A stretch of DNA of 64,000 bases from Letharia columbiana (Eukaryota > Ascomycota > Lecanoromycetes > Lecanorales > Parmeliaceae). The DNA lies in assembly GCF_014066305.1 (NCBI RefSeq), contig NW_023501036.1, positions 1,251,501 to 1,315,500 on the forward strand. Direction: 5' to 3'. Numbering within the stretch: the stretch's first letter is position 1; each line of letters begins with the position of its first letter. Under the pieces are notes generated by a model, which worked only from the letters and a program-made list of their open reading frames with translations, was not told where the DNA came from and made no database searches. Made by a program: the position numbers and the translations under genes. Positions 40,430 through 51,963 of this stretch are shown here, one piece after another.

Positions 40430-40590
40430 AAAACTTTATAATTTATTACTTCTAAAACTTTCTAATTAATTATCTCTAGAACTTTCTAGCTAATTACTTC
40501 TAGAACTTTCTAATTAAATATCTCTAGAACTTTCTAATTAATTACTTTAAGAACTTTCTAATTTATTACTTTTAGAATCTTTTAATTAAC
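40430..40590. repeat. 24-bp tandem repeat, about 6-7 units
   Basis: The unit is CTAATTAATTACTTCTAGAA plus CTTT, with alternation of TTACTTCTA and TATCTCTA versions. The period of about 24 bp is a multiple of three, so it may descend from a protein-coding repeat of eight residues. Confidence 0.75.
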
Positions 40591-42914
40591 TTAATATTTT
40601 TTTAGAATTAAGAAATTAGATAGCTAGTTAAGAGTTTATTAATAAAAATTCTTAATTAAAAATATCTATATTTATTATTATATCTTTTTAAATATAAATA
40701 TAAAATAAGTAATATTCTAAAAGTAAGCGATCTAACTAATATTCTAATTATCTTTCTAATAATTCTTTGAAAAAGAAAATATATATAATAAATTAAAAGT
40801 ATAAAATAAAATCTTAAAAAAGATAAATTTATCTTATAAGATTCTTAAATCTAAATTTTTAGAAGCTTAAAATAGATATCTATTATTATATAAAAGCTAA
40901 GAAAAATTTATTATCGATAATAATCCTTAACTATTCTAGTTAGATTATCAAATTTAAAAAAATTCGATTAAAATCTAGCTTTATAATATTAAAAATTAGT
41001 ATCGAATATTTTTATAAATAAGATTTTAAAAAAATACGAAAACGCGCTAGTAAACTAGCCTGTTTTTTTAATAGCGTATTCTTAAATTTTCTTATATTTT
41101 AGTCTTTTCTAATACTTTTTCTAATTATATTACCTTTTATAATAATATAATTCTACTTAAATTTTCTTATTATTTCTATTATAATATTAATATACTCTTT
41201 ATAATATATTCTTTAATATCTTATAATAAGCTTTTTATATAAAAATTATCGTTATAACTATCTTAAATAAGAGTTTAATTAAATAAATAAATTTATATAT
41301 TTTTTATTATTTCTTAATATTATAAAAGCTAATATTATTAATAAAGATAATAACTTTAATTCGCTCTATTATATTACCTCTAAAGAAATAAGAATATTCT
41401 AAAAACTTAAATAATAGTAAGGTGCGAAAAATAGTAGATAAATATTTTAAAAATAAGAATATAGTAAAATCGCGCTAATATTTAATAAGTCTAAATATAT
41501 ACGAATTATTAAGAGTAATCTTAAGAAAATAGAATAATATAAATACGATAGCGAAATCTATAGCTAAAAAAAAACTTCTAATTTTCTTTAAATATTAAAT
41601 AGCTATTTCTAAGAAAAAGAAGAAAATAGAAGAGAGAATTATCGAATATATTATATATAATTAATATACTTATTATAAATTCTAATTATTATTATAATTA
41701 TTCTAATATCTTTCTAATATTATAACTAGTATTTATATATAATATTTTATATATTATATCGAAGATAATAAACTCTATAAACGATTAGATTCGCTAGATA
41801 TAATTTCGATTTTAGATTTTACTAAGAATATTAATATAGAGCGCGATAAGTAACTTAATATAAAGAAAGAAGATAAAGATATAATTATTAATATATAATT
41901 AAATATTATTAATTAAAAGATTAAGCGATTTAAAAATTCTTAACTTCTTTTAGAGGATATAAATTTTTTAATAATGTTAGTAGAAAAGATATAAGTATAA
42001 AAAATCGAAGTATTTATCGATATCTTCTTACTATAATAATAAATATAATAAATTATAATTAAATCTATTAGAAAGAAGATTAAATATCTAGGAATTTTCG
42101 AAGATATAATAAACTTTTAAAAGAATATTTATTCTTATTACGTAAAAGTCTTATATAATTTATAAAAATTTTCTTAAAAAAGAATCGCTAAAATAATATT
42201 TATTAATGTAAGTTTTTTTCTATATTAATTTTAATTTTAATATTCTAATCTATATTTAAATAGACTCGTTATTTATATACTAATCTTATTTATATTAAAT
42301 TTACTTATTAATTATCTTCGATTATAAAGTCTAAAAAAGTTTATTATCTTTTTTCTTTATATATATTTTTTATTAAAATAAAATATATAGTTTTTAGAAA
42401 TTATATAATATAGGCGCTTAAGAATAAAAAAGAATAGATATTACTATTAAAATCGACTAGATAGTAATCTAAGAATTATAATATAATAAGATATAAATTT
42501 ATATTTAATAAGACGAGCGAAGAGATATAAGAGGCTTTTAAGCTTATTAGTATTAAATTAATATATAAAAATATCGCTAATATACTTAAGCGATCTAAGT
42601 ATTTCTATAAAAGTATAGATTATCTAAGTCTAAAACTTTAATAAGTTAATTATATAATTCTAATTCTAGACTAGAAATAAGAATACGAGTATTTTTTACT
42701 ATTATAATTATCTTTAAATAATAATAATTAGAAAGATAATTAGAATTCTCTATCGCTATAAAAATATATATTACGATTTATAATTCTTTATATAATAGAT
42801 TCTTTTCTTAGTTAGATTATATTTAAAAGTCTTAAATAATAAGATATTATTTAATACGCGATTAGATATTTATATAAAAATAAAATATAAACTTTAATCT
42901 AATTAATAGACTTA
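40591..42914. other. Interior of the 20.8-kb element, unassigned
   Basis: RIP-saturated sequence with broken frames. Around 41400-41640 there is a lysine-rich plus-strand stretch, but no family is recognised. Confidence 0.35.
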
Positions 42915-43611
42915 ATAGAAAAATAGAAGTAAGCTTTTAAATAGATTAGATAAAATATAATAGATAAGCGATAAGTAGTTTCTAAGTCTAGTTATTATTC
43001 TAATAAATAGATTTATATTTTAATAGTATTATATAAAAAAAGTATATAAGCGTAATTTAGAGAAAGTCTAGAGTTTTATTCTTTATATAAATTATTATAT
43101 ATATAGATAAAGATAAGAGCTTAGATTATAAGAGTATAAATAATATCGAAGTTAAATAAGATATAAGTATTAAAAATAATTCTATTATACGCGTTAATAA
43201 TTAAATAGATTTTATCTTTTAAGCTACTTAAAAGCGTGATATAAAATTTAATAATAAGCTTTATTATAGTTTAGATATAATAATATTAACATACTAATTA
43301 ATTAGTATCGAGCTATTATAGAAATTTTAAAATATTAAATACAATTACATCTAGAAGATAAAATTATAAATCTTTATTAATATATAATTAATTTAATATA
43401 TAATAATAAAAAATCTACTACGAAAACTACGCTATCTAGATTAATATTTTAACTTTAATTACTACTCTTACTATTATATAAATAATATAAAGCTATCTCT
43501 TATTCGAGTATATCTAATTCTTAATTCTAATTATTATTATAGATATTATTAATTTATTCTAGAATTATTAAATATACTTTTATATACTTCTTATATCTTA
43601 CTCTTTTTTTA
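42915..43611. repeat. 0.7-kb direct duplication, first copy
   Basis: It aligns over its full length with 46049-46744. Shared markers are GATAAGCGATAARTAGYTTCT and AAGCTATCTCTTATTCGAGT. This copy has more TA where the second has CG/CA/TG-derived sequence, so it is the more RIP-mutated of the two. Confidence 0.8.
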
Positions 43612-43757
43612 ATTAGATAGCGATTAAACTCTAAATTAAAATAAATACTTAGAAGAGAAAAGTTTATAAATACTTAATTATATAATTTTATTTCTCTTAT
43701 ACTTCTTATAATTATTAGAGTAATTAATAATATATAATTATATCTTATAATTATATA

Positions 43758-44330
43758 TATCTACAAATCTAAAAAGTTTCTTTTCGTACGATTTCCGCCG
43801 AGTCCGCACCATAAGTACGATTTAGTACGATTTAGTCTATTAAGTAGACTTTATCTATATTTAACTCTTTTCGCCAGTTCTATTAGTTTAGCAACTTTAA
43901 AAATTTTTTAGCAACTTTAAAAATTTTGCGTAATGCACTCTAATATACTCTAAGTAAGTACTATTCTATATATATATGATATTAATATATATTATCATTT
44001 AATATACGTATTATTATACGCCATATCAAAGTATTATCTACGCGATTAATTTTATTAAATTATTTAATTCTATAGTCAAATTTAAATTAACGTTAATACT
44101 TATTATCGTAGAATCTTATCATCGCAACGTCGATTATTAGAACTTTTCTTTTTTATATATATTACTATTAAACTAATAGAACTAATAGAAAAGATTAAGA
44201 TAATTACTGAACCGGCGGAATTTAAGCGAATTCTAATCAGATTTACTAATTCGACGGATTTTATAATTTCCGCGATAAACGCGCGATTAGCAATTTCAAA
44301 TTTTGTAGAAACTTTTCAGATTTGCAGATG
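43758..44330 (-). mobile_element. R2 element, copy b (TA-flanked, 573 bp)
   Basis: It is the inverse of copy a. The left end is TATCTACAAATCTAAAAAG (first C changed to T) and the right end CTTTTCAGATTTGCAGATG, with TA on both sides (43756-43757 and 44331-44332). It is moderately RIP-mutated, more than copy a. Confidence 0.8.
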
Positions 44331-46048
44331 TATATAATAATTAATTAATTTAATAATTAAAGATAAATATACTCTTCTCTTTACTTTAAACGACTTAGCT
44401 AAGATAATCGCGAGATTTAAATTCTTTTTCTATAATATAACTCGCTTTTTATATATTATATAAAGGTAAATATCTATTTAAATAGAGATTATTAGAGCTA
44501 ATTATAAAGCGTAATAATAAAAGACTTACTCTTAAACTAATAAATTAGAAAAACTTCTATTATCTTATATAATACTTTAAAAGCGAATCTTTAAATATAA
44601 TAGCGCTTTAATAGATTTTAATTAAATATAATCTAACGAACTAGGCGTTAAAAGGAGAGCTTTAAGATTATAAGATTAATTAACTTTTAATAGCGATGAA
44701 TCTCGCGTAAAGCTTAAGTTATAGCTCGCGTTAGTTATATATAATAAATATAATAATAACTAAAAGAATATATTATCTAATTTCTATTAACGCTTTAATA
44801 CTTTTAAAGTAAAGGCGATATCTATTAAAGTAGAGGCGATATCTATTAAAGCGGCGATAATAGCGATTAAAGCGATAATAATATCTAATAAAGACTTTAT
44901 TTTAATACTACGTTTAGCACTCTAGAATAGTATTAGCTTTTTTAAAGAGTTATTAATAATAGATTAAGTATATATAAGTTAAGCTCTTCGCGTAGTCTAT
45001 CTATATATTAGCTTAAAATTATTAAAAAATAAAGAATAAATATACGACTTAATAGCTATATTATACTTTTAATATTATTATAATAATATTAAATTATTTA
45101 AATAGAAGTTTAATATATAAAGAAGATAGTCTAATAATAAGAAGGGTTAATGTAAAAAAGAAAATTTTAGAGAGAAAGAAGAGTGAAAGGAAAGCTTAGA
45201 TATCTATCGCGTATACTAAATTTTTAGATTACTTTATATTATCTAGCTTAAATTAGATATTAATAAAATACTTTCTCTTTAATTTTAAAGATTTAAGCTT
45301 AAGCGAATTACGTTTATTAAGCGCTATTATCTAATATAATCTTAGCTATTTCTATAATAATTATAATTATTATTATAATTTATATAGATTAAAAGATAAA
45401 AGATTTAAGAGAGCGAGCTAGTAAGTAATTATTTTTATCTAATTTAGCTAGCGCTAAACTACTATAACTTATTAAAATTTTCGTATATTTTATTCTTACT
45501 TTCTTATTTTTAAGTCTTACTATTTTTATAGAAATAATTATTCTTTAAGTCGAACTCTATAATAATATACTTATAATAGCGCGTGATATATATTCTCTTT
45601 ATTTCTAATATCGATACTTACTAGAATTAATATACTTTTTAATAAAATAAGCTTTAATTAAAATTAAGAATAGCTTAGTATTCGTAGATATTTATATAAG
45701 CCCTTTAATTCTTTTATATATATTTACTAATTTATCTTTTTATAGTAATTAAAGTAAAAGAGATTAAGTCTAATAATTTACTATAATAAATATTAAATAC
45801 TAATAATAATAGCGATATTAAAGAGTCTTAATATAGATTAATTAGATAGCGATTAGATTTTTAATTAAAACGAAAAATAAAGAATAAGTTTAATTAAAAT
45901 AAAAATATTAAGAGATCGCGATAGCGAATAAATATATTTATATTTAAGAAGAAATTAATTAAGAAAGTAAAGAAAATTAATATTTTAGCTATTAACTATA
46001 CTATAATTATTAAAAAGTATAAAATTAAGTATATTAATATATCGTTAT
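44331..46048. other. Interior of the 20.8-kb element between duplicates
   Basis: No gene is recognised. A short direct repeat GGCGATATCTATTAAAG occurs twice near 44814-44855. The rest is RIP-saturated. Confidence 0.4.
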
Positions 46049-46744
46049 TATAATAGAAGTAAGTTTTTAAATAAATTAGATAAGATATAATAGATAAGCG
46101 ATAAATAGCTTCTAGTTTTAATTATCGTTTTAATAGATTTATATTTTAATAATATTATATAAAGAAAGTACGCGAGCGTAATTGCGAAGAAGTCTAAAGT
46201 TTCGCTTATTATGCGAATTATCGTATACGTAGATAAAGATAAAAGCTCGAATTAAGAGGAAATAAATAATATCGAAGTTGAATAAGATATAAGTGTTAAG
46301 AATAATTCTATTATACGCGCTAATAATTAAATAGATCTTATCTTTTAAACTACTTAAGAGCGTGATATAGAATTTAACGATAAGCGTTATCGTAGTTTAG
46401 ATATAATAATATTAACGCGCTAGCTAATAAATATCGAATTATTATAGAAATCTTAAAATATTAAAGCGTAATTACGCCTAGAAGATAAAATTATAAATCT
46501 TTATTTATATATAATTAATCTAGCGTATAGTAATAAAAAGTTTACTATAAAAGTTGCGCTATCTAAATTAATATTTTAATCTTAGTTATTATTATCGCTA
46601 TTATATAAATAGCGTAAAGCTATCTCTTATTCGAGTATATCTAATTCTTAATTCTAATTATTATTATAAGTATTATTAATTCGTTCTAGAATCATTAAAT
46701 ATACTTTTATATACTTTCTATATCTAATCTTTTTTTTATATATC
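46049..46744. repeat. 0.7-kb direct duplication, second copy
   Basis: It is the partner of 42915-43611, about 3.1 kb downstream in the same orientation. It keeps more G and C (for example GTACGCGAGCGTAATTGCG). The minus strand gives a partial reading with few stops, LLASALILLYLNYDNAYR, but no family is recognised. Confidence 0.8.
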
Positions 46745-47099
46745 GCGAGAAGATAGCTTAAAGGAATATAACTTATTATATTAAGCTGTGATACTTTCGA
46801 GAGAATATTAAAAGATATATTAATTTTCCTAGATTGGCGATTTAGTAGAAAGGCTATAACTATAATATATATAATTTTATATTAGATAGCGATATCGAAA
46901 ATACGTAATAGGCGTATAAAATTATTGTTAACGGCTTTAATTATAAAGTGCTAGTAGATTTCGCGCGGCTGACATTAGAGGAAGATAAGCTTTTCTTATT
47001 ATTAGTAGATATAGCTCGCTTTCTTTTATATATATAAAGTAATAAAATATAATTATATTTAATTTTATATCTTATTAATTTAGCGTAGTTGTTAATTAG

Positions 47100-47328
47100 A
47101 ATAATAATTAGAATATCTACTTCTAAATATAGAAATTCTAATCGAAATATTCTATATATATATTATTTCATGGTATAATATCACAGATATATCATATCGT
47201 AAAATATCTCGCTAAGATTTCATATTATATTAGATATGAAATTATATAAATCTTAATAATCTATATTATATTAGAGTATAATATAATAGATTAATATTTT
47301 ATATTATACTATATCTTTTCGGCTAGTA
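47100..47328 (-). repeat. Right terminal inverted repeat of the 20.8-kb element
   Basis: It is the inverse of 26510-26735. It matches at the outer 18 bases (CTTTTCGGCTAGTA end) and along the inner part (ATATTATTTCATGGTATAAT). It is much more RIP-mutated than the left end. It is followed by AGATTATATA, the target duplication. Confidence 0.75.
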
Positions 47329-47338
47329 AGATTATATA

Positions 47339-50300
47339 ATTAATAATATAAGTAAAAATCTTATTTATAGATTTAAAGTCTTAAGTATAATCTAGCTTAA
47401 ATAAGAAATCTCTATCTTTAAAAATAGTATCGTTATACGCGATAGATATTTTTAAGATTATATTTAATATTATAATAATTATAATTATAATATAAATAAT
47501 ATACTTAAAATAAAACTAAATTCTTATTATTATATCGATTAATATCTTTAATTTCTAATATTTTTCTAGTCTAACGCTCTAAGCGTTTAGATTTATAATT
47601 ATTTTTTATAGCGTTATAATATCTATATTAATAAGAATATTAGCTTTAAAATTATTTATAATATATATCTTTATTATAAAATAAGCTATTTTTATTTTTT
47701 AGAATTTATTAATAATATTATTAATATAGATCGTAACGCTAGTATACTTAGCTATACTAATAATCTTATTATCTACTTCTTAAATTAATAAAGAGAACGC
47801 TATTTTTTTAATCTTAAGATTAAAAATATACTTTTATAAGTAAGTATAATCTTCTAATATTACTCTATAGTCGAAATTAGATAAAACTTCGCTTTTCTTA
47901 ACTCTAGAATCTAGAGTATATTTAATCTTTATAATAGTATACTTTTAATTTCTAAAATTATATTTAAACTTAATATTATAACTTAGTTTAGCGATAAATT
48001 TAATAATTATTTTTATATAGATATTATTAACTATAAGTACTTTAAACTTATTAAAATTTACTTTAAATTCTTTAGATTTAAAAATCTTTTCGATAGTAGT
48101 ATTAGAAGATTTTACTTTTATAATCTTCTAATAGTTTAATCGTAGATACTTAAAAAATTTATTTCTTAAAAAAAAATATACTTTATATTTATTATATATA
48201 TAATTAACTTTCTTATTTATAAAGTATATATTCTATATATTATTATAATTATTACTATTATAAGATTTATACTTAGAGAATAAAGCTTTTTAGAAAGTTT
48301 TATTTAGATATTATTCTTTTATAGTATAATACTAATAGAATCTCATAGATTTCTTATACTTATTATTAAAGTTTTTATTTATAATATCTTCGAATACTTA
48401 ATAAGCTCTCTATTACTAAGATTAAAAGCGATTTTCTAAATTATATTAAAATCTAATAGAATAAAATAATTTATTTATATTATTAAAAGCGGGCTAAAAA
48501 GAACGAGGCTACTACTATTCTTAAGGTTAAAAATCTAATCTATTTATAAACTCGGTAATTTAAAGGTATTATAGGAAAACTCTTAGCTAATTTTTATTTA
48601 AGCGTTAATTTAATTATATTAGTCTATTTAGATAACTTAAGTAATAAGACTACTATAGCTAATAAGCTTAAGAGTTTTAATAAGAAGAATATTAAGGTTA
48701 TAGTTTAGATCGATATAGAAATTAATACTCTATTTAATAATTAGATCGAAGACTTAATTAAATAAAGCTCGATTAATCTTTATAATTAAATGAATTATTA
48801 TATTAATTATATTACTCTATAAGTCTACTTTCGTAAAAATAAGATTATTAATTTATCTAGAAGAAAGATCTAGAAGCTATACTTTCTAAACTTAGATTTC
48901 TTTTATATCTATTAATATAAGTCTATTATTTATATTTATAATTATTAAAAATTATAAGAAATAAATTTATAGTTATAGTATTCTTAGATTTCTTAATATT
49001 ATATTAAAGTTCGAGATTAATATTATTATAGATAATATTAAGTTAATTCTTAATAAGTGTTATATCTACGTTCTTAGCTAATCTTAAAATCTTCTAAATA
49101 TACTTATATAACTTATAATAAGAAATTACGTTATATATAATATAACGCTCGCGAAGTATAATATTAATTATTATTATAGTAGATTTTTTAAATCTAGTAG
49201 TTAATAAGATAGTTTATTTCTTAACGCTATTATTAAACTTAATAATACGTTTCTCGATAGTAGAAATTTCTATCATTTATTATTTTAATATCGTTTTATA
49301 TAAGTTTATCTATAAGTTTTCTCGAATTAGATTAATACTCTTAATAATAATAAGATCCTTAGCTCGTTCTACGAATAGATATATATCTCGAAAGTATATT
49401 TCTTTATCGATATGCTTAATTAATAATTTAATATTAATAGATTTATTATCGTAGCTAGAATCGAAGAAATTAAGATTATTAAGATTTTAATATATATAAT
49501 TAGAAACGTTCTCTGCTATAATAGCTTCGAAAGATTTTAGCTTATTAGACGATTTTTATAAGCTTAATTAACTAGAAATACTACGTAGTAATTCTTATAA
49601 CGCTATTTATTATAATTATGAGAAACTAATATTCTATTATAATTAGTCTTCTATTATAGCTAAACTAATTAAATTTTTATAGATTATCTTCTCTATTAAG
49701 ATTATTCTAATAATTTAATTAATATTTTTAATAGAATTTAAAATAATATTAGATAAATTTAAAGGAAGTATTTATTAATAAGATATAAGATATAAACTCT
49801 ATAAAAGATAAATTATAATTTCTAAAGTATTAAATAAGCTTAGACTTACTTTAAAAGTTATATATTCGATTATTAAAGGTTTTAACTACTTTTCGAAAAG
49901 TAGATTAATCTATAAATTAGCTATATAGAAAAGTAGAGAATTTAATTAATAACGTTCTTAAGTATTTTAATAATTCTAGTATTTATTTTAGTTAATAATT
50001 ATAATTCTAAACGATATAGTCGATAGAGTATTTAATAAACTCGGAAATCTCGTAATAATAGGCTTAATCTATCGCTATAAGAAATTTATAAATCTAATAA
50101 TTAATACTAATAAGATCTCTTATTAATAATAAAGTTAGCTTAACGATAGCTTTCTTATTTTAAAGAATTAAGATTCTCAAATTAAAGAATTAAAATTTTT
50201 AAGATTCTCGTATTAAAGAATTAGGATTCTCGAGATTCTTATAATATAGTAAGAATAATAGCGAAAGGAGCGAGATTCTTATATTAAAGAATTAGAATTT

Positions 50301-50514
50301 TTATAACGTAGAAAGAATAATTCGAAAGGAGCGAGATTCTCGTATTAAAGAATTAAGATTCTCGTAATATAGAAAGAAATATAGCGGAAGCGGTAAGGAT
50401 TTAAGAATCTAACTAAATCTTTAATATAGTAAGAACTATTAATATACTAGAAGTGTGGTACGTAGTAAGTGATTATATAATGCTTACTATATAGTAATCT
50501 AGTATTGCTATTAT
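47339..50514 (-). pseudogene. Gag/protease side of chromovirus C, with leader repeats
   Basis: It resumes chromovirus C beyond the 20.8-kb insertion. By position it holds protease, gag and the leader. Domains are not readable with confidence. At about 50165-50400 there are imperfect tandem repeats with a period near 61 bp, marked by CGAAAGGAGCGAGATTCT (50262 and 50323) and ATTAAAGAATTA. They lie in the untranslated leader. Confidence 0.5.
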
Positions 50515-50680
50515 TATTATAGTAGTAGAAAATTAATTACTATTACTATAGTGGATTTATAAGTTAAATATAAGATAATTGAGATTTTATAGAGAAATCT
50601 ACTAGAAAGTAGTATCTGTCAAGGCGCTATTATAGCGCCATCTCCTACCTCTTCGTTTCTGCTCTATTATATTTATAATA
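50515..50680 (-). repeat. Right (5') LTR of chromovirus C
   Basis: It is 166 bp and the partner of 22447-22613. It is followed by GTTT and then immediately by the CATCTGC end of R2 copy c. Confidence 0.8.
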
Positions 50681-50684
50681 GTTT

Positions 50685-51336
50685 CATCTGCAAATCTGAA
50701 AGTTCCTGCAAAATTTGAAATTGCTGATCGCGCGTTTGTCGCGGAAATTACAAAATCCGCCGGATCAGCAAATCTGATTTAAATCCGCCCAAATTCCGCC
50801 CAATCAGCAACTATGGTCTGCTTTTCACACGCTATCCGCCGGTTTAGCAAATCTAATTAGAATCCGTCTAAATTCCGCCGGTTCAGCAACTGTTTTAATC
50901 TTTTCCGCTAGTTCTATCAGTTTAGTAGTAATATATATGAAAAAGAAAAGTTCTAATAATCGACGTTACGACGGTAAGGTTCTATAACAACGAGTATTAA
51001 CGTCAACTCAAATTTGGCTACGGAATTAAACGATTTAATGAAATTAGTCGCGTGGGTGATGCTCTAATATGGCGTATAATGATACGTATATTGTTGATAA
51101 TATATATTATGCTATATGTATATAGAATAGTACTTAGAGTATATTAGAGTGCAAAATTTTTAAAGTTGCTGAAAATTTTTGAAGTTGCTAAACTGATAGA
51201 ACTGGCGGAAAGGGTTGGGATAGTTTTGAACCGGCGGAAAGGGTTGAATATAGGCAAAGTCTGCTAAATAGGCTAAATCGTGCTAAATCGTGCTTATGGT
51301 ACGGACCCGCGGAAATCAAGGAACTTTTTAGATTTA
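50685..51336 (+). mobile_element. R2 element, copy c, right end truncated
   Basis: It starts CATCTGCAAATCTGAAAG and ends GGAACTTTTTAGATTT, lacking the last bases (GTAGATG) of the family. It carries an internal duplication (a second CCGCCGGTTYAGCAA block) and is therefore about 650 bp. No TA duplication is seen. It retains CA and TG, so it is lightly mutated. Confidence 0.72.
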
Positions 51337-51381
51337 TTAAAGTTCGCTCGATAGTCGAATAATTCTAATAAGATATATATT
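51337..51381 (-). repeat. R1 copy 6, right remnant
   Basis: TTAAAGTTCGCTCGATAG continues the R1 sequence broken off at 22446. The same R1 segment is seen intact in copy 7 (38172-38210). It is truncated after about 35 bp. Confidence 0.6.
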
Positions 51382-51963
51382 ACGAGTAAAGATCTATAAA
51401 TTAAATTTATAATTTTTTTTTTAAATCGAGACTATCGAGTAAATTTTGATAAGTAATCTTTAATAAGCGATATTTAATTTTTTTATCTTTAAATATCTAT
51501 AAGACTAAGTTTAATAATTCTTTTTTTATCTAAAAGCTTATATTATATTCTATAATTTAAATAAAAAATCTTAAAATCTTAATAGAAATAAAAAAGTTAT
51601 TTTAAAATTAAATTATATATATCTATTTTTTAATTAAAGCTATCGAGCGAACTTTAATAAGTAATATTTAAATTTCTTACGCTTTAATAATTATAAGATT
51701 ATATTTTAAAAAAAAAATTATTATTAAAAAGCGTAAGATTTAGACTATAATTTAAAAAAAAAATTCGAAATTTTAATAGAAAATAGTATAAGTTATTAAA
51801 GGGTTAAAAGTAGAGAAAGAGATTTTTAATAATTACGAACGCTAATTTATCTACTCGCGATATTTAATTAAAAAGCGTAGATCTAACGAATTTATAATTA
51901 ACTATATATATAAATTTAAGATTTTCTAACTTAGCTCTATCTTATTCTTTTATATATACTAAT
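51382..51963 (+). repeat. R1 copy 8 at the edge of the AT-rich block
   Basis: It runs from ACGAGTAAAG to TATATATACTAAT, about 582 bp, with the duplicated central block as in copy 2. It is the last repeat before the gene-rich DNA. Confidence 0.77.

Larger units (their letters stand above)
26510..47328. mobile_element. 20.8-kb element with terminal inverted repeats and 10-bp target duplication
   Basis: The left end reads TACTAGCCGAAAAGATAT and the right end is its inverse, ATATCTTTTCGGCTAGTA. Similarity continues inward for about 220 bp, ending in a shared TATACCATGAAATAATATAT segment (about 26674 and, inverted, about 47170). The 10 bases AGATTATATA flank it on both sides (26500-26509 and 47329-47338). 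It sits inside chromovirus C, whose parts resume on either side. Long inverted repeats with a 9-10 bp duplication are typical of Mutator-like (MULE) DNA transposons, but the length is exceptional. Inside are R2 copies a and b, R1 copy 7, three tandem arrays and a 0.7-kb duplication. I could not identify a transposase or cargo gene because all frames are RIP-broken. Confidence 0.72.
22447..50680 (-). mobile_element. Ty3/gypsy chromovirus C, split by a 20.8-kb insertion
   Basis: Direct repeats of 166-167 bp bound it (22447-22613 and 50515-50680). They begin TATTATA and end TATAACA or TATAATA, that is TGTTATA..TATAACA before RIP. The left flank is GTTTA and the right flank is GTTT followed directly by an R2 insertion, which suggests a 5-bp duplication. 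Minus-strand domains are RNase H (about 25033-25100) and a terminal chromodomain (22919-23070). The interior is interrupted by the inverted-repeat element at 26510-47328. Without that the element would be about 7.4 kb, a normal size for a chromovirus. The gag side lies at 47339-50514. It is inactivated by RIP stops. Confidence 0.78.

Noticed and set aside
26510..47328. Starship with a DUF3435 captain
   Set aside because: Size would fit, but long inverted repeats and a 10-bp duplication do not, and no tyrosine recombinase motif could be read. Kept only as something to test.
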